Assembly: GCF_051488665.1 (NCBI RefSeq)
Contig: NZ_JBPSEG010000003.1
Span: forward strand, 186,001-250,000
Origin: Melioribacter sp051488665
Lineage (GTDB): Bacteria; Bacteroidota; Ignavibacteria; Ignavibacteriales; Melioribacteraceae
Direction: 5' to 3'
DNA: 64,000 bases
Made by a program: the position numbers and the translations under genes. Below are positions 27,901 through 36,675 of this stretch, piece after piece. The notes beneath the pieces are model-generated. The model did no database searches and was not told the origin of the DNA. It saw only the letters and a list, made by a program, of their open reading frames with translations. Each line of letters starts with the position of its first letter. The stretch's first letter is position 1.

Positions 27901-28094
27901 CATATCCTAAAATCGGGATTACCCGCCTCTGTTTTTTTGGGGAGAATTGTAACATCGACATTCTTAATTTCTTTAAGCGTAGCGAACTCTATTATTAGAT
28001 TTTCGAGATGCTTATAATAGCTTTCTTCCCTGGCGTCTCCCTTATCTAAGGATTTTGTTAGATTTTTAAGATATTCTTCGATAAGACTTTTCAC
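24957..28094 (-). CDS. Type IIG-like restriction-modification enzyme (nuclease + N6-adenine methyltransferase)
   Basis: 1045 residues. The N-terminal nuclease domain shows NPDFRIWDG ... YIEAKEP, a PD-x14-EAK arrangement (D61, E76, K78). A helical connector follows, then RRGVYYTPEPVVNYIV (328-343), the methyltransferase SAM motif LLDPAGGTLTF (366-376; Leu replaces the usual Gly) and catalytic motif ILGNPPYSG (N489-Y492). The ~450 C-terminal residues should hold the target-recognition domain. No SF2 helicase motifs are present, so this is type IIG or ISP-like without the motor, expected to cut and methylate adenine at one specific site with one polypeptide. Residues about 672-805 are encoded by a CpG-poor segment unlike the rest of the gene. 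No separate methylase or specificity gene is seen. Confidence 0.9.
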   Translation of the reverse strand: MKSLIEEYLKNLTKSLDKGDAREESYYKHLENLIIEFATLKEIKNVDVTILPKKTEAGNPDFRIWDGKNHITGYIEAKEPSVTNLDYIEDTEQLRRYLSTFPNVILTNFYEFRLYRDGERIKQAMIGRPVIAKKLKTAPPVEQVKDFEELFELFFSYSLPKVQSAQTLAVELAKRTRFLRDEIISLEMEESGAEKGKKEHNNIAGFYEAFKKYLIASLTEKQFADLYAQTITYGLFAARTRASDEFNRKLAFDYIPHTIGILRDVFRFISLEDPPKSLEIIVDDISEILNVADVYKILREYHGKGKDPLIHFYETFLATYDPEVRERRGVYYTPEPVVNYIVRAVHSILKSRFQLNDGLASEEVKLLDPAGGTLTFPAEAIKLAAEEFKSKYGKGGLHAWIQKHILSNYHAFELMMAPYAIGHLKIGLIFEELGYKMKDDERFKLYLTNTLEMEEISQTEIPGISSLSEESHLAGKIKKEQPVLVILGNPPYSGISSNINEWTERLLKEDINGAQSYYKVDGQPLGEKKLWLQDDYVKFLRFAQWKIQTSGHGIVGMITNHSYLDNPTFRGMRQSLMKTFDEIYILDLHGNSLKKETAPDGGKDENVFDIRQGVAIALFIKNKKPGKTKVFHANLYGLREKKYDWLDKNDFTAKNYNEIKPASPWYFFIPRNTSHIQQYLEWKRINEIFKQNTVGFVSGRDSMTIAFDEHEIWTRINNFIRLDIEIARQSYGLGKDSRDWKVKNAQNDIRKSGPSRELIKKVTYRPFDIRYTYYTGNSRGFYSSPQVSIMRHMLEENIGLTIGRAGQVVGSEHLWNLVFISENIIDFNLYYRGGELLFPLYLYPDKNKKDLFNQRQTEREPNIPDDIFNLLKSAYKRKPSPEEIIYYVYAVFYSNIYRETYSEFLKVDFPRVPFTTEYKLFKSMSKLGNELADLHLLKSKTLDKPIAKYQGSGSNDKIEKVIYKEEEQRIYINDEKYFEGVNPEVWNYQIGGYQVLSKYLKDRKGRIMDDAPRYCRIVTALSRTIKLQKEIDKIYTDIEKKEKII

Positions 28095-28272
28095 TAACCG
28101 GATCCTGAATTAATACTGAATCTGTGATTTTAATACTTACGTTTATCTCAAAAATGATTTGCCAATTACATTTAACGCAACAAATAAAATCATTCGTTTT
28201 AGGATGCCTCTTTGCCCTATAATTTATTTACTGAGGTTTGAACTTAATAATTTCAATTAAATCGCGCAATAT

Positions 28273-31215
28273 TTATTTCACCAGCAGCATCGATTTTGTA
28301 AATTCCGCATTGCCGGCAGCGAGCCGGTAGAAATAAACGCCCGCGGAGAGTTCCGAAGCGTCGAACAAAATTTTATAGCCGCCCGGTTTGTGATATCCTT
28401 CGGCGAGAGTTTTTACTTCCCTGCCGAGAACGTCGTAAACCTTCAGCGATACGAAACCTTCTTTTCCCACGCTGTATTCGATTTGCGTCGAGGGATTAAA
28501 CGGATTCGGATAATTCTGCATTAAATTGTAATCGTAATTTATTGCGCTTTCTTCTTTTATTGAAGTAGGAACGCCTTCGCCGTAAGCTTCGACTCCGAAC
28601 CAGAGGGTATTAAGAACCGATTGATTCAAATCGACAACGAACTTGCCGCCGGCGTTAGGAAGAACCGTAAAAGCTTTCGTATAATTCTCTTTTCCTTTCG
28701 TATCGAGCGGAATAATTTTAATCGAATCGGCAAGGATGTTCAATTCGAGCGTCAAGTCGAGCGGAAGAATTTCGGTGGGACTTCCGCCCCAGCTGTTTTT
28801 GAGAGTCGTGTTGTTATTGTACCAGGTCATTCCTCTGTTTTGAATTTGCGAGGCAATCGTAATCAAAGATTTTCTCGATTCGGAAAGCGAGTCGCCTTCG
28901 AGCGAAAGCCATGTGATTACGCCGAAGTCGTTACCGCCGCGCGTATCGATAATCTTCAAGCCGCCGGCGTTTTTATTCAGCAATCCGTTAAAGAATCCTC
29001 CGCATCCCACAAATCGATCCGTAACTATGCTTATCGTTCCTTTATCGGCATCCCATTCGATTTCGCCCGTGTCGGTTTTGTAAGGATTGACAGGCGGCTG
29101 CTCAAGAGTTTCGAAGCCGGTTGTATGATTTCCGAAATACGATTCCGTTTTAACAGAATGTTTCAAAGCGAGTTTTCTGTCGAAATAAGTCGGACCCGTC
29201 CAGCCGGAAGCGTCTTCGCGCGGCAGCGCGTATATTGTGTCGGCTGTGTAAGAAAGATACACCGGCTCCGAAGAAGGTCTTACGATGCCGTTCCGAAATA
29301 CGTATGCGATCGTCGGAAAGAACGACATCAAAACGGAGTTCCTGTTGATTGCAAAATAATTATTGATTTTATCGACGCTCCAGTCGTAAGCTTCGTCATA
29401 GGCAAAATACATAAATCCGTCGGCGTCGTTGAACGAAGCGTATCCGGCTGAAAATAGAACCGATTCGACCTGATATCGATTCGGGAAAGCGTGATTGTAC
29501 TCGCTTACAGTAAACGGCTTCCCTTTAACCGGCAGTCCGGCATAGAGTCCGGGAACAGTCCCGCCGTTAACGTCTTTTACCATCGGCGTATTATTGATCA
29601 GCCAGTCGGTCGAAGACCACGGCTCGTTCGGAAATTGAGGATGATCCCAGTAAGCATGATTATCCACATAATCGCCGTCGGACATTGCCGCTAAATCGGC
29701 TGTGCCCGCATTCCAGTTCGTCGTTACAATCGGAACTTTTACGCCGATTGTATCTTTCAGGTATGCCATCATTTCTTTGAAATATTGACGTTCCAGATCG
29801 ATATAGAATTCCGACATATCTTTAACGCGTTGCGAGGAAAATTGAACCGCCTTGCTGTAATCGATTCTCTTCACATTGCCCGACGCAAGCGATTCGCCTT
29901 CGCGCAGCCCTTCGATGCCTGCAGCGGCAAAACTGAAATCGTCGAACCAGAATGTATTGACTTCCAATCCGAGATTGAACGACAGGCGTGTATGTCCGTT
30001 ATTGTCTTCCGGCGCTCTGAAGCTGAACGAAAATTCCTGCCAACCGGAATTCAAATTAAGCGACATTCCCGAGTAATAAGTATACGGGGAGCCGTCGTTC
30101 ATTACGCTTACGCTTATTTGAACCGGAGCGCTCGATTTGGCGGCAAATTTGACCGTGTAAGTAGAATCTTTTTTAACTGTCGCATACGGATATTTGAACT
30201 GAATATGCCAGTTCTGGTCGGAAGATTTTGTCACTTCCACTTTTGCGCTTTTTCCGCCTTTGTAAGACTCGTTCGAATCGATCGTAAAAAGAGCCGCCGC
30301 GCCGGAATGTTGTTCGAGCTGCCAATTTCCTTTCGATCCCGATTCGAAGCCGCCGTCTTCGATTTGTTCGCCCGCGCCCGCTCCTTTTATATAACTATTC
30401 CATGCGTTTTTAAGCGCCTCGTCGTTTTGATATTTTTCTCGAAGGAATTCGATCCATAAACTGTCGAGCTTTTTCGAATAAACATAAGGGAGTTGTCCGC
30501 CGTCGGCAATCGGTTTGAGATTATTATCCCGCCAGAAACGATAGAGCGAATTTTCGTTAGTAATTTCAACCATTGCCATAACCGGGTCGTCTTTCAACGG
30601 CAAACCCGTATAAGGATTTACATGCGTAAGAAGCTGCCGGGCATATTCTTTATGAAGACTTTTTATATACGGGTCGAAAAAATTTACCCCCTTTCCGAAT
30701 TCCGGAAGCGAATCGTAAGCCGGCACATTATCGTTTATTCTGAAAGTGCGCGACACATGAAGATTCATATTGATGTATATGCCGTTGCGTTTCAATTTAT
30801 CGATCAGAAATTCGAGTATATCGAGATAATAGGAATTGAGTTCGCGCGTCGATGTTTTTCCCACCAGACTCCGGTTAGACCAGGGATTGTCGAGGTGATG
30901 AAGCCGGACGAGATTAATTCCGAATTTACGCATTCTTCCCGCAAGGAACTCGCATTTGTCCAACGGCGGGAATGCGGCGTCCGCTCCCAGATTCGTTCCC
31001 CAGAACCGTATCCGTTTCCCGTTAATACTAAAATGCCCGTCGTCGTCTGTCTTAACAAAATCTTTGATTTCGCTTACCGGGAACTTCGGCAGAAAATTCT
31101 GAGACGAGGTATCGTCCGACGGAAGATAAAAATTAAAACCGCCGGTAAAGTTTTGTCCGTTTATTGTAATTAAAGGAAGAATCACAAACCAAAGGAGGTG
31201 TTTTGTCAACTTCAT
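28273..31215 (-). CDS. Secreted GH5-like glycoside hydrolase with internal CBM and T9SS sorting domain
   Basis: 980 residues. Signal peptide at 1-20. A clan GH-A TIM barrel starts near 55 (GKRIRFWGTNLGADAAFP, RMRKFGINLVRLHH). The acid/base glutamate is probably E221 in VEITNEN and the nucleophile E572 in FTVSEYNHA. Between them, residues ~284-432 form a CBM4/9-like beta-sandwich (GGFESGSKGNW ... FWFDDFSF), so the binding module lies within the linear span of the barrel. Beta-rich domains follow, then the T9SS type A sorting domain (~895-980; NYPNPFNPSTQIEYS, VYDVLGREVKTL, SAGVYFYRL). Predicted to be exported to the cell surface or medium to cut a beta-glycan. Its start overlaps the end of the next GH5 gene by 4 bases. 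The substrate is not certain. Confidence 0.85.
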   Translation of the reverse strand: MKLTKHLLWFVILPLITINGQNFTGGFNFYLPSDDTSSQNFLPKFPVSEIKDFVKTDDDGHFSINGKRIRFWGTNLGADAAFPPLDKCEFLAGRMRKFGINLVRLHHLDNPWSNRSLVGKTSTRELNSYYLDILEFLIDKLKRNGIYINMNLHVSRTFRINDNVPAYDSLPEFGKGVNFFDPYIKSLHKEYARQLLTHVNPYTGLPLKDDPVMAMVEITNENSLYRFWRDNNLKPIADGGQLPYVYSKKLDSLWIEFLREKYQNDEALKNAWNSYIKGAGAGEQIEDGGFESGSKGNWQLEQHSGAAALFTIDSNESYKGGKSAKVEVTKSSDQNWHIQFKYPYATVKKDSTYTVKFAAKSSAPVQISVSVMNDGSPYTYYSGMSLNLNSGWQEFSFSFRAPEDNNGHTRLSFNLGLEVNTFWFDDFSFAAAGIEGLREGESLASGNVKRIDYSKAVQFSSQRVKDMSEFYIDLERQYFKEMMAYLKDTIGVKVPIVTTNWNAGTADLAAMSDGDYVDNHAYWDHPQFPNEPWSSTDWLINNTPMVKDVNGGTVPGLYAGLPVKGKPFTVSEYNHAFPNRYQVESVLFSAGYASFNDADGFMYFAYDEAYDWSVDKINNYFAINRNSVLMSFFPTIAYVFRNGIVRPSSEPVYLSYTADTIYALPREDASGWTGPTYFDRKLALKHSVKTESYFGNHTTGFETLEQPPVNPYKTDTGEIEWDADKGTISIVTDRFVGCGGFFNGLLNKNAGGLKIIDTRGGNDFGVITWLSLEGDSLSESRKSLITIASQIQNRGMTWYNNNTTLKNSWGGSPTEILPLDLTLELNILADSIKIIPLDTKGKENYTKAFTVLPNAGGKFVVDLNQSVLNTLWFGVEAYGEGVPTSIKEESAINYDYNLMQNYPNPFNPSTQIEYSVGKEGFVSLKVYDVLGREVKTLAEGYHKPGGYKILFDASELSAGVYFYRLAAGNAEFTKSMLLVK

Positions 31216-32255
31216 CGCTTGCTCTGTTTAGTTAAAAGTTCGAATAATGGAGCGTTATGCGAGCGGATGTAATTTCGTATTGTATTGCCCGATAGCGTCA
31301 GGTCGGATTCGTTCCATCCGCCGGTAGCAGAAGCGCCGGGCTTCAGTGCCGCTGAGCTTTCGTTTTTATCCATAACCGACCAGTTGCAACTGCTCAATTT
31401 ATTTTGTTCCATGAAGTCGAACCAGCGATTTGCTTCGTTCATATCGATATTGCCGTTGCCGCTGGCTTCGCTCAATCCGTATTCGGTTACAAATAACGCC
31501 GCTCCGTTGGCGAGCGCGTTTGCGGCTTTTGTTCTGTTGTATTGCCTGTGAGTGCTGGAATAAAAATGGAGCGAATATGCAACGTTAACATCGTCAATCG
31601 GGTCTTTTGCCGCGACGTCTACGTCCTGCGACCACGTGGGATTTCCAACGACGATTAAATTGTCCGGGTCGTATTCTCTGATGGTTTTAATCACTTCCAC
31701 AGCGTACGGTTTGACGACTTTGCTCCACGACACCTGCATCGGCTCGTTGTAAATTTCGTAAATCAGATTCGGTCTGTCGCCGTATTTTTGAGCTATTGTC
31801 TTGAAAAATTCTTTGGCTTCTTCCAGATGATTTTCGGCGTGATGGTCGTGCCAGTCGACAATTACATAAATACCGAGATTAATCGCGGCGTTTATAACCG
31901 TTTCGGCTTTTTGCATTTCCGCATCCGGATTGGAAAGATAACCGCCGCTTTCGATTCCGACCGACGCTCTTACAATCGTGCATTTCCAATCGTCTCTCAG
32001 CCATCTTACGCATTCTTCGTTATAATACTTGCCGCCCCATTGACTCCAGAACAGACTCATTCCTCTCAACACTACGGCGGTATCGGCTTTCCCGACAATT
32101 CTGTTTCCGGCTGTTTTCAGAGGTCCGATCAACTCAACAATTGTTTTTGGACTTGCATCTTCAGCAGGATTCGTAACCGCCTGGTTTTCATCCTTGCAAT
32201 TAAAAAAAGAAAAGGAAATTAGCGTTAAAAGAAGAAGGATATTTTTAATAGACAT
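31212..32255 (-). CDS. GH5 endoglucanase, probable lipoprotein
   Basis: 347 residues. The N-terminal hydrophobic segment ends in SFFNC (C20), a probable lipobox although Asn at -1 is unusual. The GH5 (subfamily 2-like) core has RGMSLFWSQWG near 64, VDWHDHH near 133, the acid/base E171 in IYEIYNEP and the nucleophile E258 in FVTEYG. It should hydrolyse internal beta-1,4-glucan bonds at the membrane surface. It follows the GH3 gene by 14 bases and overlaps the large GH5-like gene (ATGA), so the three form one transcript that can take beta-glucan to glucose. Confidence 0.92.
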   Translation of the reverse strand: MSIKNILLLLTLISFSFFNCKDENQAVTNPAEDASPKTIVELIGPLKTAGNRIVGKADTAVVLRGMSLFWSQWGGKYYNEECVRWLRDDWKCTIVRASVGIESGGYLSNPDAEMQKAETVINAAINLGIYVIVDWHDHHAENHLEEAKEFFKTIAQKYGDRPNLIYEIYNEPMQVSWSKVVKPYAVEVIKTIREYDPDNLIVVGNPTWSQDVDVAAKDPIDDVNVAYSLHFYSSTHRQYNRTKAANALANGAALFVTEYGLSEASGNGNIDMNEANRWFDFMEQNKLSSCNWSVMDKNESSAALKPGASATGGWNESDLTLSGNTIRNYIRSHNAPLFELLTKQSKR

Positions 32256-32269
32256 TATCGCTCCGGATT

Positions 32270-34480
32270 TTATTGAATTAATTCGAATTCCGTTTCCATC
32301 AAATCCTTGGAATTAGGTCCCACCATAAGTTTGAACTTGCCCGGTTCAAGAACGTAATTCATATTTATATCGAAAAATTTCAGACGTTCGACCGGCAATT
32401 CGAATTCGACCGTTTTGGTTTCTCCGGGTTTCAAATTTATTTTTTTGAAATCCTTCAACTCTTTAACCGGTCGCGTTACGCTTCCCACCAGGTCTCTGAC
32501 GTATACCTGCACAATTTCTTGCGCTTCGTATTTTCCCGTGTTGGCAACATCCACGCTGAAACGCAGCGTGTCGCTTGCATTAACTTTATCAGTTTTCAAT
32601 TTCAGGTTGGAATATTCGAAAGTGGTATAACTGAGTCCGTAGCCGAACGGATAAAGCGGTTCGAGACTGAAATCGATATAGTATGAAGTAAAACGCGGGT
32701 TTTCCGGATTGTACGGACGACCGGTATTTTTATGATTATAATAGAGCGGTATTTGACCGACTCCTTTAGGGAACGTAACCGTAAGTTTGCCTGACGGTAC
32801 GAAATCGCCGAACAGAATATCTGCAACGGCGTTTCCGTGTTCGCAACCGAGATACCACGATTCGATTATAGCCGGTATATTTTCAGACACCCAGTTTATA
32901 GTCAGAGGTCTGCCGTTCATCAAAATCGCTATTACGGGCTTTCCGGTTTTATCTATTTCTTTTATCAATTCTTCCTGAACGCCGGGTAAATCGAGAGTGG
33001 CTCTCGAATGGGCTTCGCCGCTCATATCGCGGGTTTCTCCTATAACCACAATCGCCACGTCGGATTTTTTGACCGCTTCGACTGCTTCGGCAAAACCCGA
33101 TTTATCGTTGCCGCGCACTTTGCACCCTTCGGCGTAATTAATCTTAATCCTGTCGCCGACTTTATTTTTCAATCCTTCCAGTATCGATACAACCGTTTCT
33201 GGCGTTCCCTGCTGCGACCACGGACCGAGCGGGTCGTCCTTCGACGCCGCGAGCTCGCCGATTAACGCTATCGACTTGATATTCTTATCCAGAGGAAGAA
33301 GATTGTTCTCATTCTTCAACAATACAACCGATTCAAGAGCGACTTGCTTTGCAGCCTTTCGTAATTCTTCATTTAAAGTAACTTCGGCTTCGCGCTGCGG
33401 ATTGCAATATTTATAAGGATCGTCGAACAAACCGAGTTTGAATTTTGCTTTGAGAATTCGTCTTACGGCGTTATCGATATATTTAACGTCTACCTTTCCT
33501 TCTTTAACTAGCTCCGCCAGATGATAATGATAGCCGTTGCTTTCCATATCCATGTCTACCGAAGCTTCGATTGCAATTTTAGCCGCCTCTTTCAGATCGT
33601 GTGCGATTCCGTGAACGAGAAATTCGCCGATTGTATTCCAGTCGGTTAAAACAAACGCGTCCGAATTCCATTCGTTTCTGAGTATTTGGGTCAATAATAA
33701 TTTATTTGCAGAAGAGGGCACTCCTCCGATTTCATTGAAAGCCGACATTAACGATCCGACGCCGGCTTCCACGGCGGCTTTGAAAGGAGGAAGATGAATT
33801 TCTCTCAGCGTACGTTCCGATATATCCACCGTGTTGTAATCTTTTCCTCCTTCGACTGCGCCGTAACCGGCAAAATGTTTGGCGCAGGCAAGTATGGAAT
33901 TAATATCCGATAAGTTTTTACCCTGATAGCCTTTAACGCGCGCTGCAGCCATAACCGAACCGAGATACGGGTCTTCGCCGCTTCCTTCCATTATTCTGCC
34001 CCATCTCGGGTCTCTTGCGATATCGACCATAGGACTGAAAGTCCAATGTACTCCCGCAGCCGATGTTTCAATTGCCTGCATGCGTGCGGAGAGCTCTACT
34101 AATTCGGGATTCCAGCTGCACGCTTCAGCCAGCGGAATCGGGAATGTCGTTTTATAACCGTGAATTACGTCGAGCCCGAAAATCAATGGTATTCCAAGTC
34201 TGCTTTCTTCCACGGCGATTCTCTGGAGTCGTTTGGTTTGTTCGGCTCCCACAATATTCAAAAACGAACCGATCTGTCCACGTTTAATTAATTCTTCATG
34301 TCCCTCTTTCGGTTTTCTTGTTCTCGTTCCCGTATCCCATCCCGCGCTGTATTGAACGAGTTGTCCGACTTTTTCGTCGAGGGTCATTAAAGCGAGAACC
34401 GAATCGACTTTTTGATCGAGAGTTTTATTCTGAGCCGATACAAGAGCTCCGATAAAAAACAAAAGGAGATATTTTTTCAT
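32270..34480 (-). CDS. bglX: GH3 beta-glucosidase, periplasmic
   Basis: 736 residues from the ATG at 34480, which starts a clear signal peptide (MKKYLLLFFIGALVSAQ); a longer frame to 34534 has no such support. GH3 N-terminal barrel with GLDVIHGYKTTFPIPLA and SPMVDIARDPRWGRIMEGSGEDP, KHFAGYGAVEGGKDYN, and the nucleophile D280 in VLTDWN. The alpha/beta sandwich and C-terminal fibronectin-III-like domain (ending NYVLEPGKFKLMVGPNS) are complete. BglX-type enzymes release glucose from cello-oligosaccharides. It lies between a ROK kinase and a GH5 endoglucanase on the same strand, which fits cellodextrin use. Confidence 0.94.
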   Translation of the reverse strand: MKKYLLLFFIGALVSAQNKTLDQKVDSVLALMTLDEKVGQLVQYSAGWDTGTRTRKPKEGHEELIKRGQIGSFLNIVGAEQTKRLQRIAVEESRLGIPLIFGLDVIHGYKTTFPIPLAEACSWNPELVELSARMQAIETSAAGVHWTFSPMVDIARDPRWGRIMEGSGEDPYLGSVMAAARVKGYQGKNLSDINSILACAKHFAGYGAVEGGKDYNTVDISERTLREIHLPPFKAAVEAGVGSLMSAFNEIGGVPSSANKLLLTQILRNEWNSDAFVLTDWNTIGEFLVHGIAHDLKEAAKIAIEASVDMDMESNGYHYHLAELVKEGKVDVKYIDNAVRRILKAKFKLGLFDDPYKYCNPQREAEVTLNEELRKAAKQVALESVVLLKNENNLLPLDKNIKSIALIGELAASKDDPLGPWSQQGTPETVVSILEGLKNKVGDRIKINYAEGCKVRGNDKSGFAEAVEAVKKSDVAIVVIGETRDMSGEAHSRATLDLPGVQEELIKEIDKTGKPVIAILMNGRPLTINWVSENIPAIIESWYLGCEHGNAVADILFGDFVPSGKLTVTFPKGVGQIPLYYNHKNTGRPYNPENPRFTSYYIDFSLEPLYPFGYGLSYTTFEYSNLKLKTDKVNASDTLRFSVDVANTGKYEAQEIVQVYVRDLVGSVTRPVKELKDFKKINLKPGETKTVEFELPVERLKFFDINMNYVLEPGKFKLMVGPNSKDLMETEFELIQ

Positions 34481-34622
34481 AATGTTAACCCTGTAAATTT
34501 TATAAAACAAATAGATGCATTTTTGATCGGGCAAGAATTAATGCAAAACTAAATTCTTCTTTAAATCCCCGATAATACAAACGGAATCGACAACATCTGC
34601 AAAGCGCAGACTGCAGGCGTCG

Positions 34623-35588
34623 TTAATTTTTTTCCAATTCGTTCCAGATTAGCGCGGCGGCTCCCATAATCCCAGCTCCTTTGCCCGGAAGAGCCGAAGG
34701 AATAATTTTCACTTTGTTCTTGAATATATTCAGCATCTGCCTTTCCATATATTTTTTCGTCGGTTTGATAATCAGGTCGCCGGCAAGAGCCAGTCCGCCG
34801 TAGAGTATTATTGCTTCGGGGCTCAGATGCACTACGGTATCTGCCAATTTGAATCCGAGCGCTTTTGCCGTAAAATCAAAAGCTTCGAGAGCGATTTTAT
34901 CTCCTTTTACCGCGGCATTGTAAATATCCTTTGCCGATAATTTTTCGCAATTCAATTTTCTCAATGAACTCGGATACGGATATTTAGCCATCAATTCGAG
35001 CGCAGTTCTTTTGATTCCGGTAGCCGAGGCATACGTTTCGAGACATCCCAGTCTTCCGCATCCGCATAGTCTGCCGTTGGGATCGTATGTAGTGTGCCCG
35101 AGTTCGCCGGCAAAGCCGTCGCTGCCGTATACAAGATTTCCGTCGACTACAATGCCGCTGCCGAGTCCCGTGCCAAGCGTAATAACGATGAAATTTTTCA
35201 TTCCTTTCGCCGCTCCGAAAATCATTTCTCCCAGAGCCGCTGCGTTTGCGTCGTTTGTGATGACCACAGGCAAATCGGAAAATTCTTTAATAAGTTTAAC
35301 TACATTGACTTTACCCCAATTCAGATTGGGCGGCTTTTCTACCGTGCCTTTATAGTAATTTGCATTCGGCGCTCCAATGCCTATTCCCACCAATTCATAT
35401 TTTTTTTCAAATTTCTTAAACGACTTATTTGCCGCATTAAATATTCTTTCGAATAATTGCCGCGCGTCCAATTCCGCTTTTGTCGGCAGCGAAGCGTCGT
35501 AAATCAGTTTCCCTTTCCGATCGACGAATCCGAATGCGGTATTTGTCCCCCCGACATCGATTCCCATTACCAGCTGAATTTTGCTCAT
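34623..35588 (-). CDS. ROK-family sugar kinase, probable glucokinase
   Basis: 321 residues. The ATP phosphate-binding motif is GIDVGGTNTAFG (D11), the catalytic base is in TNDANAAALGE (D113), and the ROK zinc signature GELGHTTY ... CGCGRLGC has H165 with C175, C177 and C182. There is no N-terminal winged helix, so it is a kinase rather than a ROK repressor. The start is the ATG before MSKIQLVMGIDVGG. It precedes the GH3 beta-glucosidase by 142 bases, consistent with phosphorylating glucose released by the neighbouring hydrolases. Mannose, fructose or N-acyl sugars are other ROK substrates. Confidence 0.9.
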   Translation of the reverse strand: MSKIQLVMGIDVGGTNTAFGFVDRKGKLIYDASLPTKAELDARQLFERIFNAANKSFKKFEKKYELVGIGIGAPNANYYKGTVEKPPNLNWGKVNVVKLIKEFSDLPVVITNDANAAALGEMIFGAAKGMKNFIVITLGTGLGSGIVVDGNLVYGSDGFAGELGHTTYDPNGRLCGCGRLGCLETYASATGIKRTALELMAKYPYPSSLRKLNCEKLSAKDIYNAAVKGDKIALEAFDFTAKALGFKLADTVVHLSPEAIILYGGLALAGDLIIKPTKKYMERQMLNIFKNKVKIIPSALPGKGAGIMGAAALIWNELEKN

Positions 35589-35750
35589 TTTTACTTTTCT
35601 CCCGTTATCCGAAAAATGGTTAAACCAAATTATTAAACAAATTTTATGCCTTTTCGGAAGTACAGAAAACGGCGCATTTGAAGCAAAAAGAAAATTCCGG
35701 TTATTAAATTAATACAAATGATTATTAATTTAATAAATTTTCGGGTGGCT

Positions 35751-36662
35751 CCGGTTATCTCGATACGCTGCGCTACTCGATAACCGTCACAAAAAAGGTT
35801 TTCGAGTTTTTTCGGCGACAGCCGAAAAAGTATCGAGAAAACCGTCATCCGGGAGTTATCTCAAAACGTTTCTTTCGACAGCTCCGCTGCTCGATAACCG
35901 TCACAAAAAAAGGTTTTCGAGTTTTTCCGATTTTTAATCGGAAAAGTATCGAGAAAACCGCCGTTTGGAAATTATCTCAAAACGTTTCTTTCGACAGCTC
36001 CGCTACTCGATAACCGTCACAAAAAAAGGTTTTCGAGTTTTTTCGGCGACAGTCGAAAAAGTATCGAGGAAACCGTCGTTTGGGAGTTATCTCAAACCGC
36101 TTCCTTCGACAGCTTCGCTACTCGATAACCGTTCTCAAAATAAAGGTTTTCGAGTTTTTTCGGCGACAGCCGAAAAAGTATCGAGAAAACCGTCATCCGG
36201 GAGTTATCTCAAAACGCTTCTTTCAACAGCTCCGCTACTCGATAACCGTCACAAAAAAAGGTTTTCGAGTTTTTCCGATTTTTAATCGGAAAAGTATCGA
36301 GAAAACCGTCGTCCGGGAATGATCTCAAAACGTTTCTTTCAACAGCTCCGCTACTCGATAACCGTCACAAAAAAAGGTTTTCGAGTTTTTCCGATTTTTA
36401 ATCGGAAAAGTATCGAGAAAACCGTCGTCCGGGAATGATCTCAAAACGTTTCTTTCGACAGCTTCGCTACTCGATAACCGTCACAAAATAAAGGTTTTCG
36501 AGTTTTTTCGGCGACAGCCGAAAAAGTATCGAGAAAACCGTCGTTTGGGAGTTATCTCAAACCGCTTCCTTCGACAGCTACGCTACTCGATAACCGTTCT
36601 CAAAATAAAGGTTTTCGAGTTTTTCCGATTTTTAATCGGAAAAGTATCGAGAAAACCGCCGT
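35751..36662. repeat. Array of eight ~116-bp BIME-like palindromic repeats
   Basis: Unit starts (CTCGATAACCG) are at 35776, 35890, 36006, 36121, 36238, 36354, 36470 and 36586, giving spacings of 114-117 bases; the last unit is truncated. Each unit has two palindromes. P1 is bounded by GGTTTTC / GAAAACC and holds an inner hairpin of type A (TTTTTCGGC-GACA-GCCGAAAAA) or type B (TTTTCCGATT-TTT-AATCGGAAAA). P2 is bounded by GTTATC / GATAAC. Inner types run A,B,A,A,B,B,A,B. No good coding frame exists; open frames here are by-products of the repetition. It lies between the lipoprotein gene and the ROK kinase gene, in the leader region of the latter. Confidence 0.92.
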
Positions 36663-36675
36663 CAACAACAAAAAA

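Noticed and set aside
35751..36662. CRISPR array
   Set aside because: The whole ~116-base unit is conserved, there are no unique spacers and no cas genes are nearby.
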